A stretch of 64,000 nucleotides of DNA. It comes from Amorphophallus konjac (lineage: Eukaryota; Streptophyta; Magnoliopsida; Alismatales; Araceae). This document shows positions 1-12,241 of the stretch, one piece after another. The first letter of the stretch is position 1. Each line of letters starts with the position of its first letter. Location: the NCBI GenBank assembly GCA_022559845.1, contig CM040123.1:296410642-296474641 (forward strand), written 5' to 3'. The notes beneath the pieces are model-generated. The model had not been told where the DNA came from. It did not search any database and saw only the letters and a program-made list of their open reading frames with translations. The translations under genes and the position numbers were made by a program.

Positions 1-359
1 AAAGGTGCACCGAGTGCCCCTCTATGCCGAGAACATCACCGCGCCGAGAGCATCAAAGAAGGAGGCGCGCCGAGACCATTGCCGCGTCGAGATGGGCGTG
101 CTGAAACGACCAGTGGCACCGGGTAGCTCACCAGGGGTGCTGCAATCATCAGATCAAGCCAAAGATGCTGCTGTCCGTCCAAGTATGCTTACAAAGCATT
201 GGGGTTATACAAGCAGAATGAGAATTCAGAATCACAAGAATGAACAATGAACAATGAACAGGAGCAGACCTGAAGAAATTACAAAGTGCGGTGCAGTGTA
301 CACCCGCATGTCCCGTGTCACTCATCCTTCGCTTACGCCACCTGCGGGTGGGGGGCATT
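1..359 (+). other. 3' internal end of an unidentified LTR element (putative)
   Basis: No credible coding sequence is present. The stretch ends in a G-rich run at about 345-356, followed directly by TGTTGACACC, the layout expected of a polypurine tract and the start of a 3' LTR. The first 130 bases hold several CGCGCCGAG-type words that recur at 1760-1850. The assignment rests only on the boundary pattern. Confidence 0.4.
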
Positions 360-1440
360 TGTTGACACCTAAAATATACCAGGAGAGACCAAAGCAGACT
401 CAGGGCTCTGAAGGCTGATCAGAGGTGCGGCTCCTACACCATCCCTGGAAGTTCTGAGAATCAGAATAGAAGAGATCCACTACCCCTAACACTTTGTCCG
501 GCTAAAGCCATCTCTGGTTAGGCCGCTGCCCAGTGCTGCTATCATTCAGATAGTCAAGCTGATAAAACTATAACAAAATCCAGGCAACCATCTGCCGGCT
601 GGAACGGATCTTCAGATAATTCTGATGCTCACGGAAAGGGGTTCAGGTAGCCTCACGCTCGGTCGTGAATACAAGGCGTTAGGCAACCTTGGGCAGAGCG
701 TCTACTCTGATAAGCCCACCACGCCGACGAAGGGAGCCCATTAGGTTGATCCCGGCGCCGAATGATGGAAAATGGGCCAAGCCCAACACGAGTTGAGGCA
801 TGCCGAGAAGCTTCTTGCTGGCGCGCCAGGCAGCTCTTGCTGAGAGGCTGAGGGCCATCCCTCTATAAAGACAACCCGCTGCCTTCGAACAAAAAGAATG
901 AACAAGAGAAGAACAACAAAAAAAAACAACAAGAGAGAGGACAGAAGGAGAGAATAGAAGATAGAAGAAAAGAAGAGGCAATAGAGGGAATAGGGAGCAG
1001 TAGCCACTGAAAGAAAGGGGAGCTCGAGAGCCCTCCATAGAGGCTGAAGAGAAGAGAGAGCGGCAGAGACTCGAAGGAAGAAGCAAGGTGGGGTTGGCTG
1101 TCTGACGCCCCGAGAGGCTACAGTTCTTCTCCCCCCTGTTCTGTCTGGATAGTTTCTTTTTCTTCTTTTGTATCTCTGTTTTCAAGCATCTTTGCTCCAG
1201 TAGCATTGAATGCTAATGTAACCCTGTTGTCAGGGATAGAGTTTGTGTATATGTTTTTGGTTGGATTTTCTTCCGAGTTGGATTCGTGTACGCCGTTTAG
1301 ATGAAATAGTTAATAAAAGTGGGCTGAGTTTTTCCCTTTCATTATTTTTCTCTTCCCCTGTATCCGAGGTTTAATATATGCAGCGGCTACCGTAAGCCAC
1401 ATATATCTTATAATTTAATCTTATAGATATGCTGAAGGTT
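360..1440 (+). repeat. Putative LTR (element F), right end not determined
   Basis: Begins TGTTGACACC directly after a G-rich tract. A good TATA box (TATAAAG, 864-870) lies about 500 bases in, followed by A-rich leader-like sequence, consistent with a U3-R-U5 layout on the plus strand. I could not find a matching second LTR or a clean CA end, so the right border is a guess. The minus-strand open frames over 680-1200 are low-complexity Ser/Leu-rich readings of purine-rich leader DNA and are not genes. Confidence 0.4.
864..870 (+). promoter_or_regulatory. TATA box in putative LTR F
   Basis: TATAAAG in a CT/AG-rich context about 500 bases after the proposed LTR start. Purine-rich, stop-rich DNA typical of a retrotransposon leader follows. 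No transcription evidence is available. Confidence 0.4.
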
Positions 1441-2135
1441 TCTCTGCTATTTTTCCTCACCACCTCGTATCCACATCGAGAGCCTGAGACAGTCTATCTC
1501 ATGGCTTCTCGTCTGTGAAATGAAGAGGGATAGACTCAGAAGTTTCCATCTATTTAATGCCCCCAGTGAGGCCCCGGAGGGAAGGCTACCATCCCCTTGG
1601 ATTATACCCTCTCTATAACCCCCTTCAGTGGTCATCAAACCCTTGAATAAATCCTCTTTACAAATCCCTAAATAAACCCTCCTTTAAAGCTCCCAGAGCC
1701 CCTTTAAGCCTCTGTTCCAAAATCTCCTCAAAACATCGCTGAAACCCTCATTTCAGGAACCCTCCCGGCGTGAACCCCTCTCGGCGCGAGTCTCGCGTCG
1801 AGGGCTACCTTCGCCGGCTGGATTTCTTTTGTCGCGCCGAGACCACCCCTCTTTTCTCGTCGAGACCTCCATACCTTTTCATGCTGAGGATGGCCACCCC
1901 GATATGCTCGTGCCGATGCCTTTTAGCCATGCCATCCTTGCTCATGATGCCCCATCCTTCTGGGGAGAAATACCATCCTTCCCTTGACCCTCATGGGAGC
2001 CATATCAGAGGGGTCAATTCCCCCCACATGTTGCCAACCCAACGAGTCACGGAGCACTGCCACTGTATGTCCTCTGTTGACTATATATGGGGACATTAAT
2101 GAATCTCCAATACGTGGATAATGTCACATAAGATG

Positions 2136-2255
2136 GGGATCCTTTTGGGATCCAGGGCTACGCCCGCCTCTCTTTTGGTTTCCACTCCGACATTTCGTGA
2201 GTGGATGACCTATAATACCCTTTTGGCACATTCCAAAATAAGGGGAGGTGCTGTC
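2136..2255 (+). repeat. Diverged direct repeat, copy 1
   Basis: Shares a run of blocks with 3021-3143: GGATC..GG, CTACGCCCG, TTTCGGCTTCCA-like, GTGGATGACCTATA, TTTGGCA, CCAAAATAAGGGGA and GCTGTCA, in the same order and spacing. Similarity is roughly 75-80 % by eye. Confidence 0.7.
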
Positions 2256-3020
2256 AAAATTCATCCCCGAGCTTTACTTCATAGCGTGGCATATTACTTC
2301 CATTGAAATGATTAATTTAACCCCAACTGTGTGGCAGAGAGCTGAGTTATACCATCTCATGACACTTTGGCCACCACCGAGAAAGGGGAATATAAACATC
2401 ACAATCACATGGTCTCCTTAGGCCTCATTTGGATGAGCCTACCCTCACCCTCACCCCACTCAAATACAACCATGGACAAACCCATGAAACCCCAATCAAA
2501 TGCAAAATATCCCTTCGGACTCACAAAGCCCTCACAACACTTGAAAAAACCAATAAACACTCAACCATCGGCGCCACAAGTCCTCCCGGCGCAACCTCTT
2601 CCCGGTGCCACTTTCGCGCCGGGTGAAGGGCGCGCCGGCAGGATTGTCACGCCAACCCCAGCCGTGCCGGTTCATCTTCATGCCGAAACCCAGCCGCGCC
2701 GGTTCACTCCAATATCAACCCTTGCTCAAATACCCCCCCAGCAACTTCATCGAACCCAAAGCCAGTCTAGACCTGGTACCCTAACCTCCATGGACCATCA
2801 TGCCAGTTCCTACCGTAGCATGGGGGTTTCATGGTCTTTCATCCATGTCTAAACGGAGCTATATTAACAGGGTCTTACCCCGATATTCTATGCCGTGAAC
2901 TGTCGGGTTTTTCTTCCAACCCTACTGACCCTGGGAGTCCTGCCATTGCAAGTCCCCCAATGGTCTCCGGAGGGAATATCAACAAGCACCATGGCAATGG
3001 ACATTGCCCCGTCACACTCA

Positions 3021-3143
3021 GATCCTTCTGGATCTCGGACTACGCCCGTCTCTCCTTTCGGCTTCCATCCCGGCATTCCGTGGGTGGATGACCTATATTC
3101 CCCCTTTGGCATAGTCCAAAATAAGGGGATATGCTGTCAGATT
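3021..3143 (+). repeat. Diverged direct repeat, copy 2
   Basis: Second copy of the 2136-2255 repeat, about 885 bases downstream and in the same orientation. The order of conserved blocks is kept, which suggests an old tandem duplication within one repeat element. Confidence 0.7.
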
Positions 3144-3456
3144 TGTGCCATAACACTGTTATCATGTCCTGCGTAGCATGGTTTTCTATGCATGTTTCGC
3201 CTCCTGTTAGCGGAGTTAACATAATAATCTTATCTTGTTTTGCCCTCGAGGCATCCTTTCTTGGCAACTAATCAAGGGTTGTCCTTCTTTAGAAAGACGT
3301 AATTAACGTCATAGCCTTTATGGTATGATGGACTCTGGGTCCTGACACGAATATCACAATCGACTGACTGAGTCAGGCCGAGCGCACAATAAATTGTCAC
3401 TCTGGTGACTGGCACGCCTAATAAACCAACCAACAAAGAATAAAACCATTCCCACA

Positions 3457-4138
3457 ATCTCCTAACACGAAATTTGGAGAGCTATTAGTCTAATGTATTA
3501 TAAACAAAAAGTTGTAAGGAACTTACCCGAAATTATGACTCCTTACCTTGATTCTTCACGAGCCAAAAGTAAGGGTCGCTCAGTTCAGAATCAGGTCCTA
3601 TTTATAGGGTTTTGAAGATTTGATCGATTCTAGAGTCTTTAATTTACCAGAACCTAATCCCTAAGAGTCCTTAGTAATGTTATAAGCTCTCCCAAGTCGA
3701 TCTCTTGTAGATAAGATCCCAAAGTTCTAATCTTTTTACTCGTTCTTCCTTTCACGGAACTAACAGAGTGTAACGCATCCAGCCTGGTGCGTTACAGGGC
3801 TGTGGCGGTCGCCCGATAGACTGTTACATTCAACGTGTATAGAGTTTCAATTTCATAAAACTCTTTTATTCGTTTATCCACATAATTATCTTATATAAAT
3901 AGTATTTATCCTTAAAATACGTGAATAAGCTAATTACCCTTCTAGAATATGGGCCAAACTTGATGGGCTTGGTCCATTAACCTTTTGGATTATCTTTAAA
4001 TAGGTTAGGTTAATTATTTAACCTAAGTGGGCCTTATAATGACTTATTGATCTAATATTCTATTTATTAATTTTTTTAGACCTTTATAAATTCCTAAAAA
4101 TAATTAAAAATAATATATAAAAATTCTGGGGTCTTACA
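3457..4138 (-). repeat. 3' LTR of element A, truncated
   Basis: In the element's sense it starts TGTAAGACCCC at 4138, directly after the polypurine tract, and matches the first 680 bases of the 5' LTR. Similarity to the 5' LTR ends around 3457-3463. A shared ATCTCCT word at the breakpoint is compatible with microhomology-mediated deletion. It contains the TATA box region (3598-3608). Confidence 0.9.
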
Positions 4139-7100
4139 CCCTCCCCCACTTAAGAGAATTTGGTCCCCAAATTTAATATGTGGATTTCGGAGAGTGCACT
4201 TACAGTTAAATAATTCTGGAAATCTTTTCCTCATGGCTGCTTCAGTTTCCCAAGTTGCTTCGTATGGCCATGTTTTCTTCCATTGAATCTTCACCATAGG
4301 AATAACTTTATTTCTTAGTTGACGCACTTCCCGTTCCAGAATCTTTATTGACTTTTGTTCGAACGTCATATCCTTCTAAATCTTCAGATTGTCATAAGTG
4401 ATAATATGGTCAGGATCATATACATACTTCTTCAGCATAGAGACGTGAAATACATTATGAACTCCTGCTAATTGTGGAGGTAAAGCCAGTTTGTAAGCCA
4501 CTTCACCAATCCTTTCAAGAATTTCAAATGGGCCAATAAATCTTGGAGTTAGCTTTCCTTTAATGCCAAATCTTCGAATACCACGACCTGGAGAAATCTT
4601 TAAACATACTTGAACTCCTACCTGAAACTCCAAGTCACGTCTTCGATTGTCAGCATAAGACTTTTGTCTATCTTGTGCCATTTTCATTCTTTCTTGAATG
4701 AGCTTGATCTTCTCTGTAGAATCCCTGATAAGATCGGGGCCTAGAAATTACTTTTCCCCTATTTCATTCCAACATATTGGTGATCAACAGCTTTTTCCAT
4801 ATAAGGCTTCAAAAGGTGTCATTCGTTTGCTAGCCTGATAGCTATTGTTATATGCAAACTCTACTAGTGGCAAGTGATCATACCAGCTACCTCCAAAGTC
4901 GATAGCATAAGCCCTGAGCATATCTTCTACTACCTGATTCGTTCTTTCCGTTTGACCATCTGTTTGTGGATGAAAAGCTGTGCTGAAATTCAATCTAGTC
5001 CCTAGTGAATGTTGTAGACCCTTCCAGAATTGTGATGTGAATCGAGGATCTCTATCAGATATAATAGTGACTGGGACACCATGTAGTTTGACAATCTCCT
5101 TTATGTATAATGCTGCTAGAATATCCACAGACCATCGACTCTTTATTGGTATGAAGTGTGCGGATTTAGTCAATCGGTCTATGATTACCCATATTCCATC
5201 GTGTCCACCTCTTATCTTAGGTAAACCCATAATAAAGTCCATCCCTATACTCTCCCATTTCCATTCGGGAATACTCAAGGGGTGTAATTTACCTACGAGT
5301 CTAAAATGTTCTGCTTTTACTTGTTGGCAGGTGAGACAACGGGACACGAAATTAGCTATCTCTCTCTTCATATTGGGCCACCAGAAATTTCTTTTGAGAT
5401 CTTGATACATCTTTGTTCCTCCTGGATGACTTGTGTATTTGGAATTATGCGCTTCATCTAGGATTAGTTTCTTCGTAGCCTCATGATCTGGTACACATAT
5501 TCGGCCCTTAAATAACAATCTTCCGTCATTGGAAATAGAAAAATCCGGCCTTTGTTCAATATTGGCTTTAATTTCCAATAATATAGGATCATCATTTTGC
5601 AGCTTGACCAGATCTTCTATCAATGTAGGTTGAGCTCGGATATTGGCTATGAAACAATCTTCTTCCTTTATGTCAATATCTAAGTTCAACTGAGCAAATT
5701 AAGGAACAAGGTTAGTTACACTTATCATAAGACTTGATAGCATACCCATTGATTTTCTGCTGAGTGCATCTGCTAGAGCGTTAGCCTTACCAGGATGATA
5801 TTGAATAGCAAAATCAAAGTCCTTGAGATATTCTAACCACCTCGTCTGCCTCATGTTAAGCTCCTTTTGAGAGAATAAATATTTCAAGCTTTTGTGATCC
5901 GAGTAGACTGTGAACTTTTCTCCATAAAGATAATGATGCCAAAATTTTAAGGTAAAAATAACCGCTGTCAATTCCAAATCATGTACGGGATAGTTTTCCT
6001 CGTGACGTTTCAATTATCTTGAAGAATAATAGATTACTTTTCCATTCTGCATGAGAACGCATCCTAAGCCAATGCCAGACGCATCCGTATACACTTCGAT
6101 TCCACCACCTTCCATCGGTAGTGATAGAATAGGAGCTGTGGTAAGATGATTCTTAAGAGTTTAGAAACTCTTCTCACATTCCTCTGACCAGATAAAATGA
6201 TTTTCTTTTCTTGTGAGTCTAGTTAAAGGAACTGCTATCTTTGAGAAGTCCTTAATGAATCTTCTATAATAACCAGCTAGACCCAGAAAGCTTCTTACTT
6301 CTGATATAATCATTGGCCAGCTCCAATTTCTGACAGCTTCTACCTTAGAAAAATCCACAGCAATACCTTCTTTTGAAATAATGTGGCCTAGGAATGAGAC
6401 TTCCTCGAGCCAGAATTCACATTTATTGAGTTTGGCATAAAGCTTGTGTTCTCTAAGTGTTTGTAAAGCTATTTTCAAATTTTGTTCATGTTCCTCTTTT
6501 ATCTTGGAATATATCAAGATATCATCAATGAAGACGACGATGAATTGGTCCAGATATGGCTGGAACACATTATTCATAAGTTGCATGAATGCTGCTGGGG
6601 TATTAGTTAACCCAAACGGCATCACTACGAATTCACAGTGGCCATAACGACTTCGAAAAGCCGATTTATAAATGTCCTCTTCTTTAATTCTAAGCTGATG
6701 ATAACCTGATCTGAGGTCTATCTTAGAGAAATATTCTGCTCCTAAAAGCTGATCGAAGAGCTCATCAATACGCGGTAATGGATACTTATTTTTAATTGTA
6801 AGCTGATTCAGTCGCCGGTAATCGATGCATAGTCTGAGAGAACCATCCTTCTTTTTGACAAATAGGACAGGCGCACCCCACGGGGATGTGCTAGGTCTGA
6901 TGAAGCCCTTATCCAGAAGTTCCTGCAACTACTTCTTCAATTCCTTAAGCTCTGTGGGGGACATCCTGTAAGGGGCTATAGAAACAAGTGCTGCTCCTGG
7001 AATGAGTTCAATAGTGAAGTTCACTTCCCTCTCGGGTGATAAACTGGGTAATTCAGATGGAAACACGTCTGGGAACTCATTTACAATAGGGATGTCTGCT

Positions 7101-7639
7101 AAGATAATCTCCTTAGATTCGGCAACAATGACAGAAGCAAGAAAAGCTTCACATCCTTGCGAGATAAATTTGCAAGCGTGAAGAGAAGATATGATAGTAG
7201 GATGTTTCTTGTACTTGATGCCAAGAAAAGAGAATCTCGGAAGACCAGGCTTTCGAAAGGATATAATCATATTTCGGCAATTGATATAAGCATCATGATC
7301 TACAAGCCAATATATCCCTAAAATGGCATCATAACCTTTCATGTTAAGGCATACTAAGTTTGCGGGGAGATTGTGACCCTCTACTATCACTTCGCTATCA
7401 GGATAATAGTCGGTAAGCTTTGTTCCAGAACCTAAGGGTGTGTAAATAACAAGGTCTGAAGATAAGGGAACTGATGTGATTGGTAATGTTTTAGCAAAAA
7501 TAGTGGAGATAAAAGAATGAGAGGCACCAGTATCAAATAGCACAAATGCAGGATGAGAATAGATTTGAAGAGTACCTTCCATAAGCCCATCATCCCTGGG
7601 CGCTTTCTCTTCTTCTAGAACAGCATTGAGGCGAGCCTG
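4094..7639 (-). pseudogene. Element A pol: protease, RT, RNase H, integrase, chromodomain (broken)
   Basis: Domains in order on the minus strand are: aspartic protease with a DTGASHSF active site (about 7510-7550); reverse transcriptase with IDYRRLN (about 6800) and the catalytic FIDDILIYS (about 6515-6540); RNase H with the DLEL..A..F.LK.W pattern (5700-6013); integrase with an HHCC finger and GMDF, SDRDPRF and DGQTER marking the D,D,E triad (4784-5689); and a chromodomain ending WETE..MRKRFPELF (4094-4369). All pieces lie in one frame but are cut by stops near 6929, 6161, 5699, 4784 and 4376. The 6929 stop replaces what is probably a conserved Gln (CAG to TAG). No functional product is expected. 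Confidence 0.93.
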
Positions 7640-8591
7640 CCTCCTGCGTCCATTACCTAATGACTGGTCCTTCATAAGGGGGCATTCCGGCATGCGATGC
7701 TCCCTACTTCCACAACGTAAACAAGCGCCAAGGCGCTTCCAACACTCCTCAGCCGAATGGCCGAATTTTTCACAAAAATGTGCAAGCCGTGGCGACCTGC
7801 TCCTTCTCCTCCTTGACTTTCTTTTGCTTATGGGAACTTCCACCATTCCCATTCCTTGATCTCTTCTTACTATCACGGCTCTTGTAAGGCTCCGTGATGC
7901 TGAACTTTTCTTTCTTATAACGCCGATCTGAGCGTCGGCTTGATTCTTCTCCTTTCCCTTTCAATTTTTTGACCTTCTCTAAGGTCCTTTCACATAAATA
8001 CGCTCGCTGAACCATCTCCGCATAATTACGGATGTTTTGGATCCCGAGCTGCTGGATGAAACCGGGACGTAACCCTTCCATAAATCGATTCATATTTAAT
8101 AAATCGGTACTGATTAGATGTGATGCATACGGTGCTAGCCTTGAGAATTACAGTTCATATTCGGCAACCGTCATCATTCCTTGCCGAAGAGTGGCGAAAT
8201 CCATAGCCTTTCGATCCTTTACGTGCTCCGAAAAGTACTTGGCACGGAATAGGGTAAGAAAACCATCCCATGTATGAGGTGTATCGGCCGGAGGTGCCGG
8301 AACCGACTTCCACCATGTGCGAGCATCTTTGTTAAGTTGAAAGGTTGCGAGACGCACCTTCTCCTGATCGGTGCATTGGATAACATCAAATATACGATTC
8401 ATTTCGTCTATCCAGTTTTCTGCCTCGTCGGGATTAGAAGAACCATAGAATCGCGAAGGATTTAAACTTCAGAAATTGCGATGTAGGTCACCGGCCCTTG
8501 CCCCCGCGCCACCTTGCGCTATGGTTTGCAATGCCTGAGTAAGGCCGGCAACTGTTTGTTTCATGCCATCCCAATCTACACGATGAGCCAT
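7640..8591 (-). pseudogene. Element A gag (nucleocapsid) pseudogene
   Basis: Starts at ATG 8591 with a MAHRVDWDGM-type N-terminus. The retrotransposon gag core follows (TWWKSV, then YF.EHVKDRKA..F..L.QG.M.V.EYEL, about 8150-8400). A basic linker leads to a zinc-knuckle region in which CLRCGSREHRMPEC is an intact CX2CX4HX4C, while the preceding knuckle has lost its first cysteine. Stops near 8469 and 8148 and a frameshift around 7770-7870 break the frame. Family membership is clear; the coding sequence is dead. Confidence 0.85.
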
Positions 8592-8809
8592 TCGTATGAT
8601 AAGGTACCTGAGAGAAAATAACAACTTGTTATTTCTCATGAAATTGGAATGAAAAAAAATCAATCTTAAAGCTGATTAATTATCTTATCCCGGGCTCTAC
8701 CCAATTCTCACATGGGTATGGAAATTTCTTCCTTAGTTCATAGGTAGAGATCCTTAAATCTTGGACTTTTCCTATGACATGACTCTTCTTCCTAAGTCCT
8801 GAGACTTAG

Positions 8810-8821
8810 GCTCTGATACCA
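8810..8821 (-). promoter_or_regulatory. Primer-binding site of element A
   Basis: The minus strand reads TGGTATCAGAGC, the standard plant initiator-Met tRNA complement. It lies seven bases inside the LTR end at 8829. Confidence 0.92.
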
Positions 8822-8828
8822 ACTTAAC

Positions 8829-11800
8829 TGTCATGCCCCGAGCCTTTATTACAGCGGAAGACTAAGTCGGGGAGCACGGACAGCCGGCATGGTAAGTCTC
8901 TTGCAAGCAAGAATGATCAGAACGCAAGACAATCACACACATAAATGTAATTGCACAATATTTACTCAAACTCCAACTTTATTTCATAATAATCAAGTAT
9001 TCAAATACAACCACTAATTCAACTTATTCCAATCTATCAGACTCAATAAATAGGAAAATTACATAGACTCAATCTAAACAATATAGACCTTCCTAAGTCT
9101 TCACTCTCATCTTGACAATACTTTCATTCGCTCTCGGGCCCACTACTTGTATAACCCGAATCCGAATTCGAATCACTTCCATCTCCTGAAAAGATTGGAA
9201 ATAGGTAATGAGCACACTTGCCCAGTAGGTATCTTCGCATCAACATGAAGGCACTATTAAAGTAATTAACAATTTAGCTCTAAAGAATAAGGTAAAAATC
9301 ATGCGAATGCGATCAATCACGCGATTAAACCAAAGTAACAAGATGATCAAGTAAGTTAGAATGAGAGCAAGTACGAACTAGCAAGAATGTAACAAGAACA
9401 TGATATTGACCTTTCATGAACAATAATATATCGAGAATGTACTAGCAAGCCACATAATCATCACTCTAGTATCTTTTGCTGATGAGCAAGTACTTCATGA
9501 ATTTTTGTGGAATATCAAGCAAGAAAGTCATGTACAAGAATGCCATGTCATGCCGTATTGTGGATTTTCACTTATCTATAAAGAAAGTACTCACAGCGCA
9601 ATGCGACGCCAGTAGCATCATACCCCATGGTTTATAATAGTATGTTTCCGACAATCAGCTGAGGGGACTAGCATAGAGCCCTTGAACACAATCAGTGCTC
9701 GATCGCATCTTCAAGTATAAATCAAGTTTTTTCCACGCATGTAACAATAAAGTATGGCCAAGAATATAATAAGCTCAATAAACTCACGATAACAATAATT
9801 CAATGAATGAATGCTTTAATAAGAATCATGAGAAATCAAGAATGACTTAAGCAAGATTATGCTTATGGAAATAAATCGGCAGCATAACGGTACATTCTTT
9901 ATTCTTCATTCATTATTTTAGGTTTCTTGATCAATATGATAAGTTCTAGATCATCAATAGTCCATCTAGAAATCTTGGAATATCAACCCTTGGTCCACCT
10001 TGGGTTAAAATACTCAAGTAGTGTGACGGTCGTGTACTGGGCCGTTACATGATGTGACGCTCCAGTATTGGGCCGTTACATTAATCTGAATCCAGAACCA
10101 AAAAATCGGACTCAGTTGAATGTGACGGTCGTATATTGGGCCGTTACTTATGCTTGACGGTCCAACATAGAGCCGTTACATTACTGATAACCAAAAATAT
10201 CGATAGTGTAATCTAATCAATGGGCTTTAATGGTACAACTAACTCGGCGTCCTAGTGGGAATCCCAGGCTCGCGGAGAATTACGGAGGCCTTGAAACGAG
10301 ATTTCTTAGTCCATTGGAAGGAATATCTAATAGAGAGGTCCTCATGTCCAAGAATAATGTTCCTATAGTGCAATGTGAACTAATGGACAACATACCGGAA
10401 TATGCGCCATATACTTAAAGAAATGACTCTATTGATAAAGAGAACGTGTAACGATGTGAAACCATGAGAAAACTCCGTCAATACAATATTTGGAAAATCG
10501 TGATTTAAATACAAAACTATAGAATTTTGGCACATGAAATTAACATAACTTAAAATAACCTAAGACACATTAATCATTCAATTTGATTATGAATCAGTAA
10601 CTAAACTTGAAGTCATGATAACGGGTCCAACTTAGCTATCTAAGCTTATTTATAAGTAAACTTAAGCAGTTATTATTCTGCCTTGGGCTGGCATAACACA
10701 GGGGTCTGACGGTCTAGGATAGGCGCGTTACAGTGCTTGTGATGGTTTATCGATTGGCCGTTACAGTGGTGTAATGCTCCTGCTAGGGTGCGTCAGAGAC
10801 AATAGAACAATAAAACACAACAGGGTGTGACGGTTTATCGTAAGGCCGTTACATTCATGTGACGGTCTTACGTTGGTGCGTCAGAGAATCTGCTGGCAGT
10901 AAACTAAGTAAAGGTTTATGAAAACATAACATGCCTGGAAATCAAAATACTACCACTGTCCTAGTCATGATAACGAAGTATAGGCCAACTATATGCATGG
11001 GTTTAGTGAATAGATAGGATAATATCTTTTAATTTCCATTTAGGGCTAAGAGATGCATGAATGTATAGAACTATTAGATCATGAAATTTTTAGTCTAGAA
11101 TGCATGAAATCAAGCACAACCAGAGGGCTTTTATTTCTAACAAGTTATTTTTGCCAATCATGAGATAACCTACCTCTTCTAAAACCTTTAAACTTTGAAT
11201 TTGATGCTAGGTGCTACCCTTAGTCCCTTGTACTTCTTGTGATAAATTAGCAACTTCAATCTACTCTATTTCCTCAGCCTCTTGACCTAAGGATGTGAAA
11301 TTTTGAGGGTAAGAAGATGAAACTATTGGGAACAAAAAGTTCTAAAGGATTGAACTCTAATTACCTCGTTTAGACGTCCTAATCTCTAGATCTTCAGGGA
11401 ACTTACGTTCAGATTCCTGGGTTGCTAAGGTTGAATCAACAACTTTGGAAGCTTCTATCTCCTTGGTTGCTTGATCTCCTAGCACGAAATTTGGAGAGCT
11501 ATTAGTCTAATGTATTATAAACAAAAAGACGTAAGGAACTTATCCGAAATTATGACTCCTTACCTTGATTCTTCACGAGCCAAAAGTAAGGGTCGCTCAG
11601 TTCAGAACTAGGTCCTATTTATAGGGTTTTGAAGATTAGATCGATTCTAGAGTCCTTAATTTGCCAGAACCTAATCCCTAAGAGTCCTTAGTAATGTTAT
11701 AAGCTCTCCCAAGTCGATCTCTTGTAGATAAGATCCCAGAGTTCTAATCTTTTTGCTTGTTCTTCCTTTCACGGAACTAACAGAGTGTAATGCATCCAGC

Positions 11801-12155
11801 CTGGTGCGTTATAGGACTGTGGCGGTCGCCCGATAGACCGTTACATTCAACGTGTATAGAGTTTCAATTTCATAAAACTCTTTTATTCGTTTATCCACAT
11901 AATTATCTTATATAAATAGTATTTATCCTTAAAATACTTGAATAAGCTAATTACCCTTCTAGAATATGGGCCAAACTTGATGGGCTTGGTCCATTAACCT
12001 TTTGGATTATCTTTAAATAGGCTAGGTTAATTATTTAACCTAAGTGGGCCTTATAATGACTTATTGATCCAATATTCTATTTATTAATTTATTTAGGACT
12101 TTATAAATTCCAGAAAATAATTAAAAATAATTTATAAAAATTCTGGGGTCTTACA
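8829..12155 (-). repeat. 5' LTR of element A (about 3.3 kb)
   Basis: Bounded by TG (8829) next to the primer site and CA (12155). In sense orientation it starts TGTAAGACCCC and has a TATA box at 11615-11625. It carries clusters of short inverted repeats with TGACGGTC...GGCCGTTACA-type ends at 10021-10180, 10700-10890 and 11788-11850. No target duplication can be tested because the other LTR end is lost. Confidence 0.88.
11615..11625 (-). promoter_or_regulatory. TATA box of element A 5' LTR
   Basis: The minus strand reads CCTATAAATAG, about 530 bases from the LTR start. The same box is at 3598-3608 in the truncated 3' LTR. Confidence 0.6.
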
Positions 12156-12241
12156 GTGTTGCTCCTCTTCATATTACTTGCTTTGTTATTACTGTTGTTG
12201 TAGGTAAGAAAGTGTACTACGCTTGGTCTACATAGGAAAAT
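12156..12241. other. Spacer between elements A and B
   Basis: These 86 bases were continuous with 22261 onward before element B inserted; the last five (AAAAT, 12237-12241) are B's target duplication. No gene is visible. Joined to 22261 the sequence appears to lead into the ATTTGTCACC repeat region. Confidence 0.6.

Larger units (their letters stand above)
1441..3456. other. Non-coding repeat debris with CGGCGCG-type words
   Basis: No gene is supported. Two GC-rich clusters (about 1760-1860 and 2565-2710) are dense in short words such as CGGCGCG, GCGCCGAG and GGCGCGCC within otherwise AT-moderate DNA. A diverged direct repeat lies at 2136-2255 and 3021-3143. The sequence looks like eroded LTR material. 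It stops abruptly at the truncated LTR of element A. Confidence 0.5.
3457..12155 (-). mobile_element. Gypsy element A (chromovirus, Tekay/Del-like), 3' LTR truncated
   Basis: Transcribed right to left. The right (5') LTR is 8829-12155, the primer-binding site 8810-8821, the coding region 8591-4094, the polypurine tract 4139-4154, and the left (3') LTR remnant 3457-4138. The remnant matches 11474-12155 closely (a few mismatches per 100 bases by eye), then similarity stops. About 2.6 kb of the 3' LTR is therefore missing. The coding frame carries at least seven in-frame stops and one frameshift. Chromodomain plus tRNA-Met primer site plus long LTRs point to the Tekay clade; the clade call is inference. 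Confidence 0.9.

Noticed and set aside
679..1206. Minus-strand open frame of 175 codons, Ser/Leu/Phe-rich
   Set aside because: It is the reading of purine-rich leader DNA of a putative LTR; low complexity, no domain, and an overlapping frame in another phase looks equally good.
10230..10418. 62-codon plus-strand frame within LTR A
   Set aside because: Isolated, no motif, antisense to the element, and length expected by chance.
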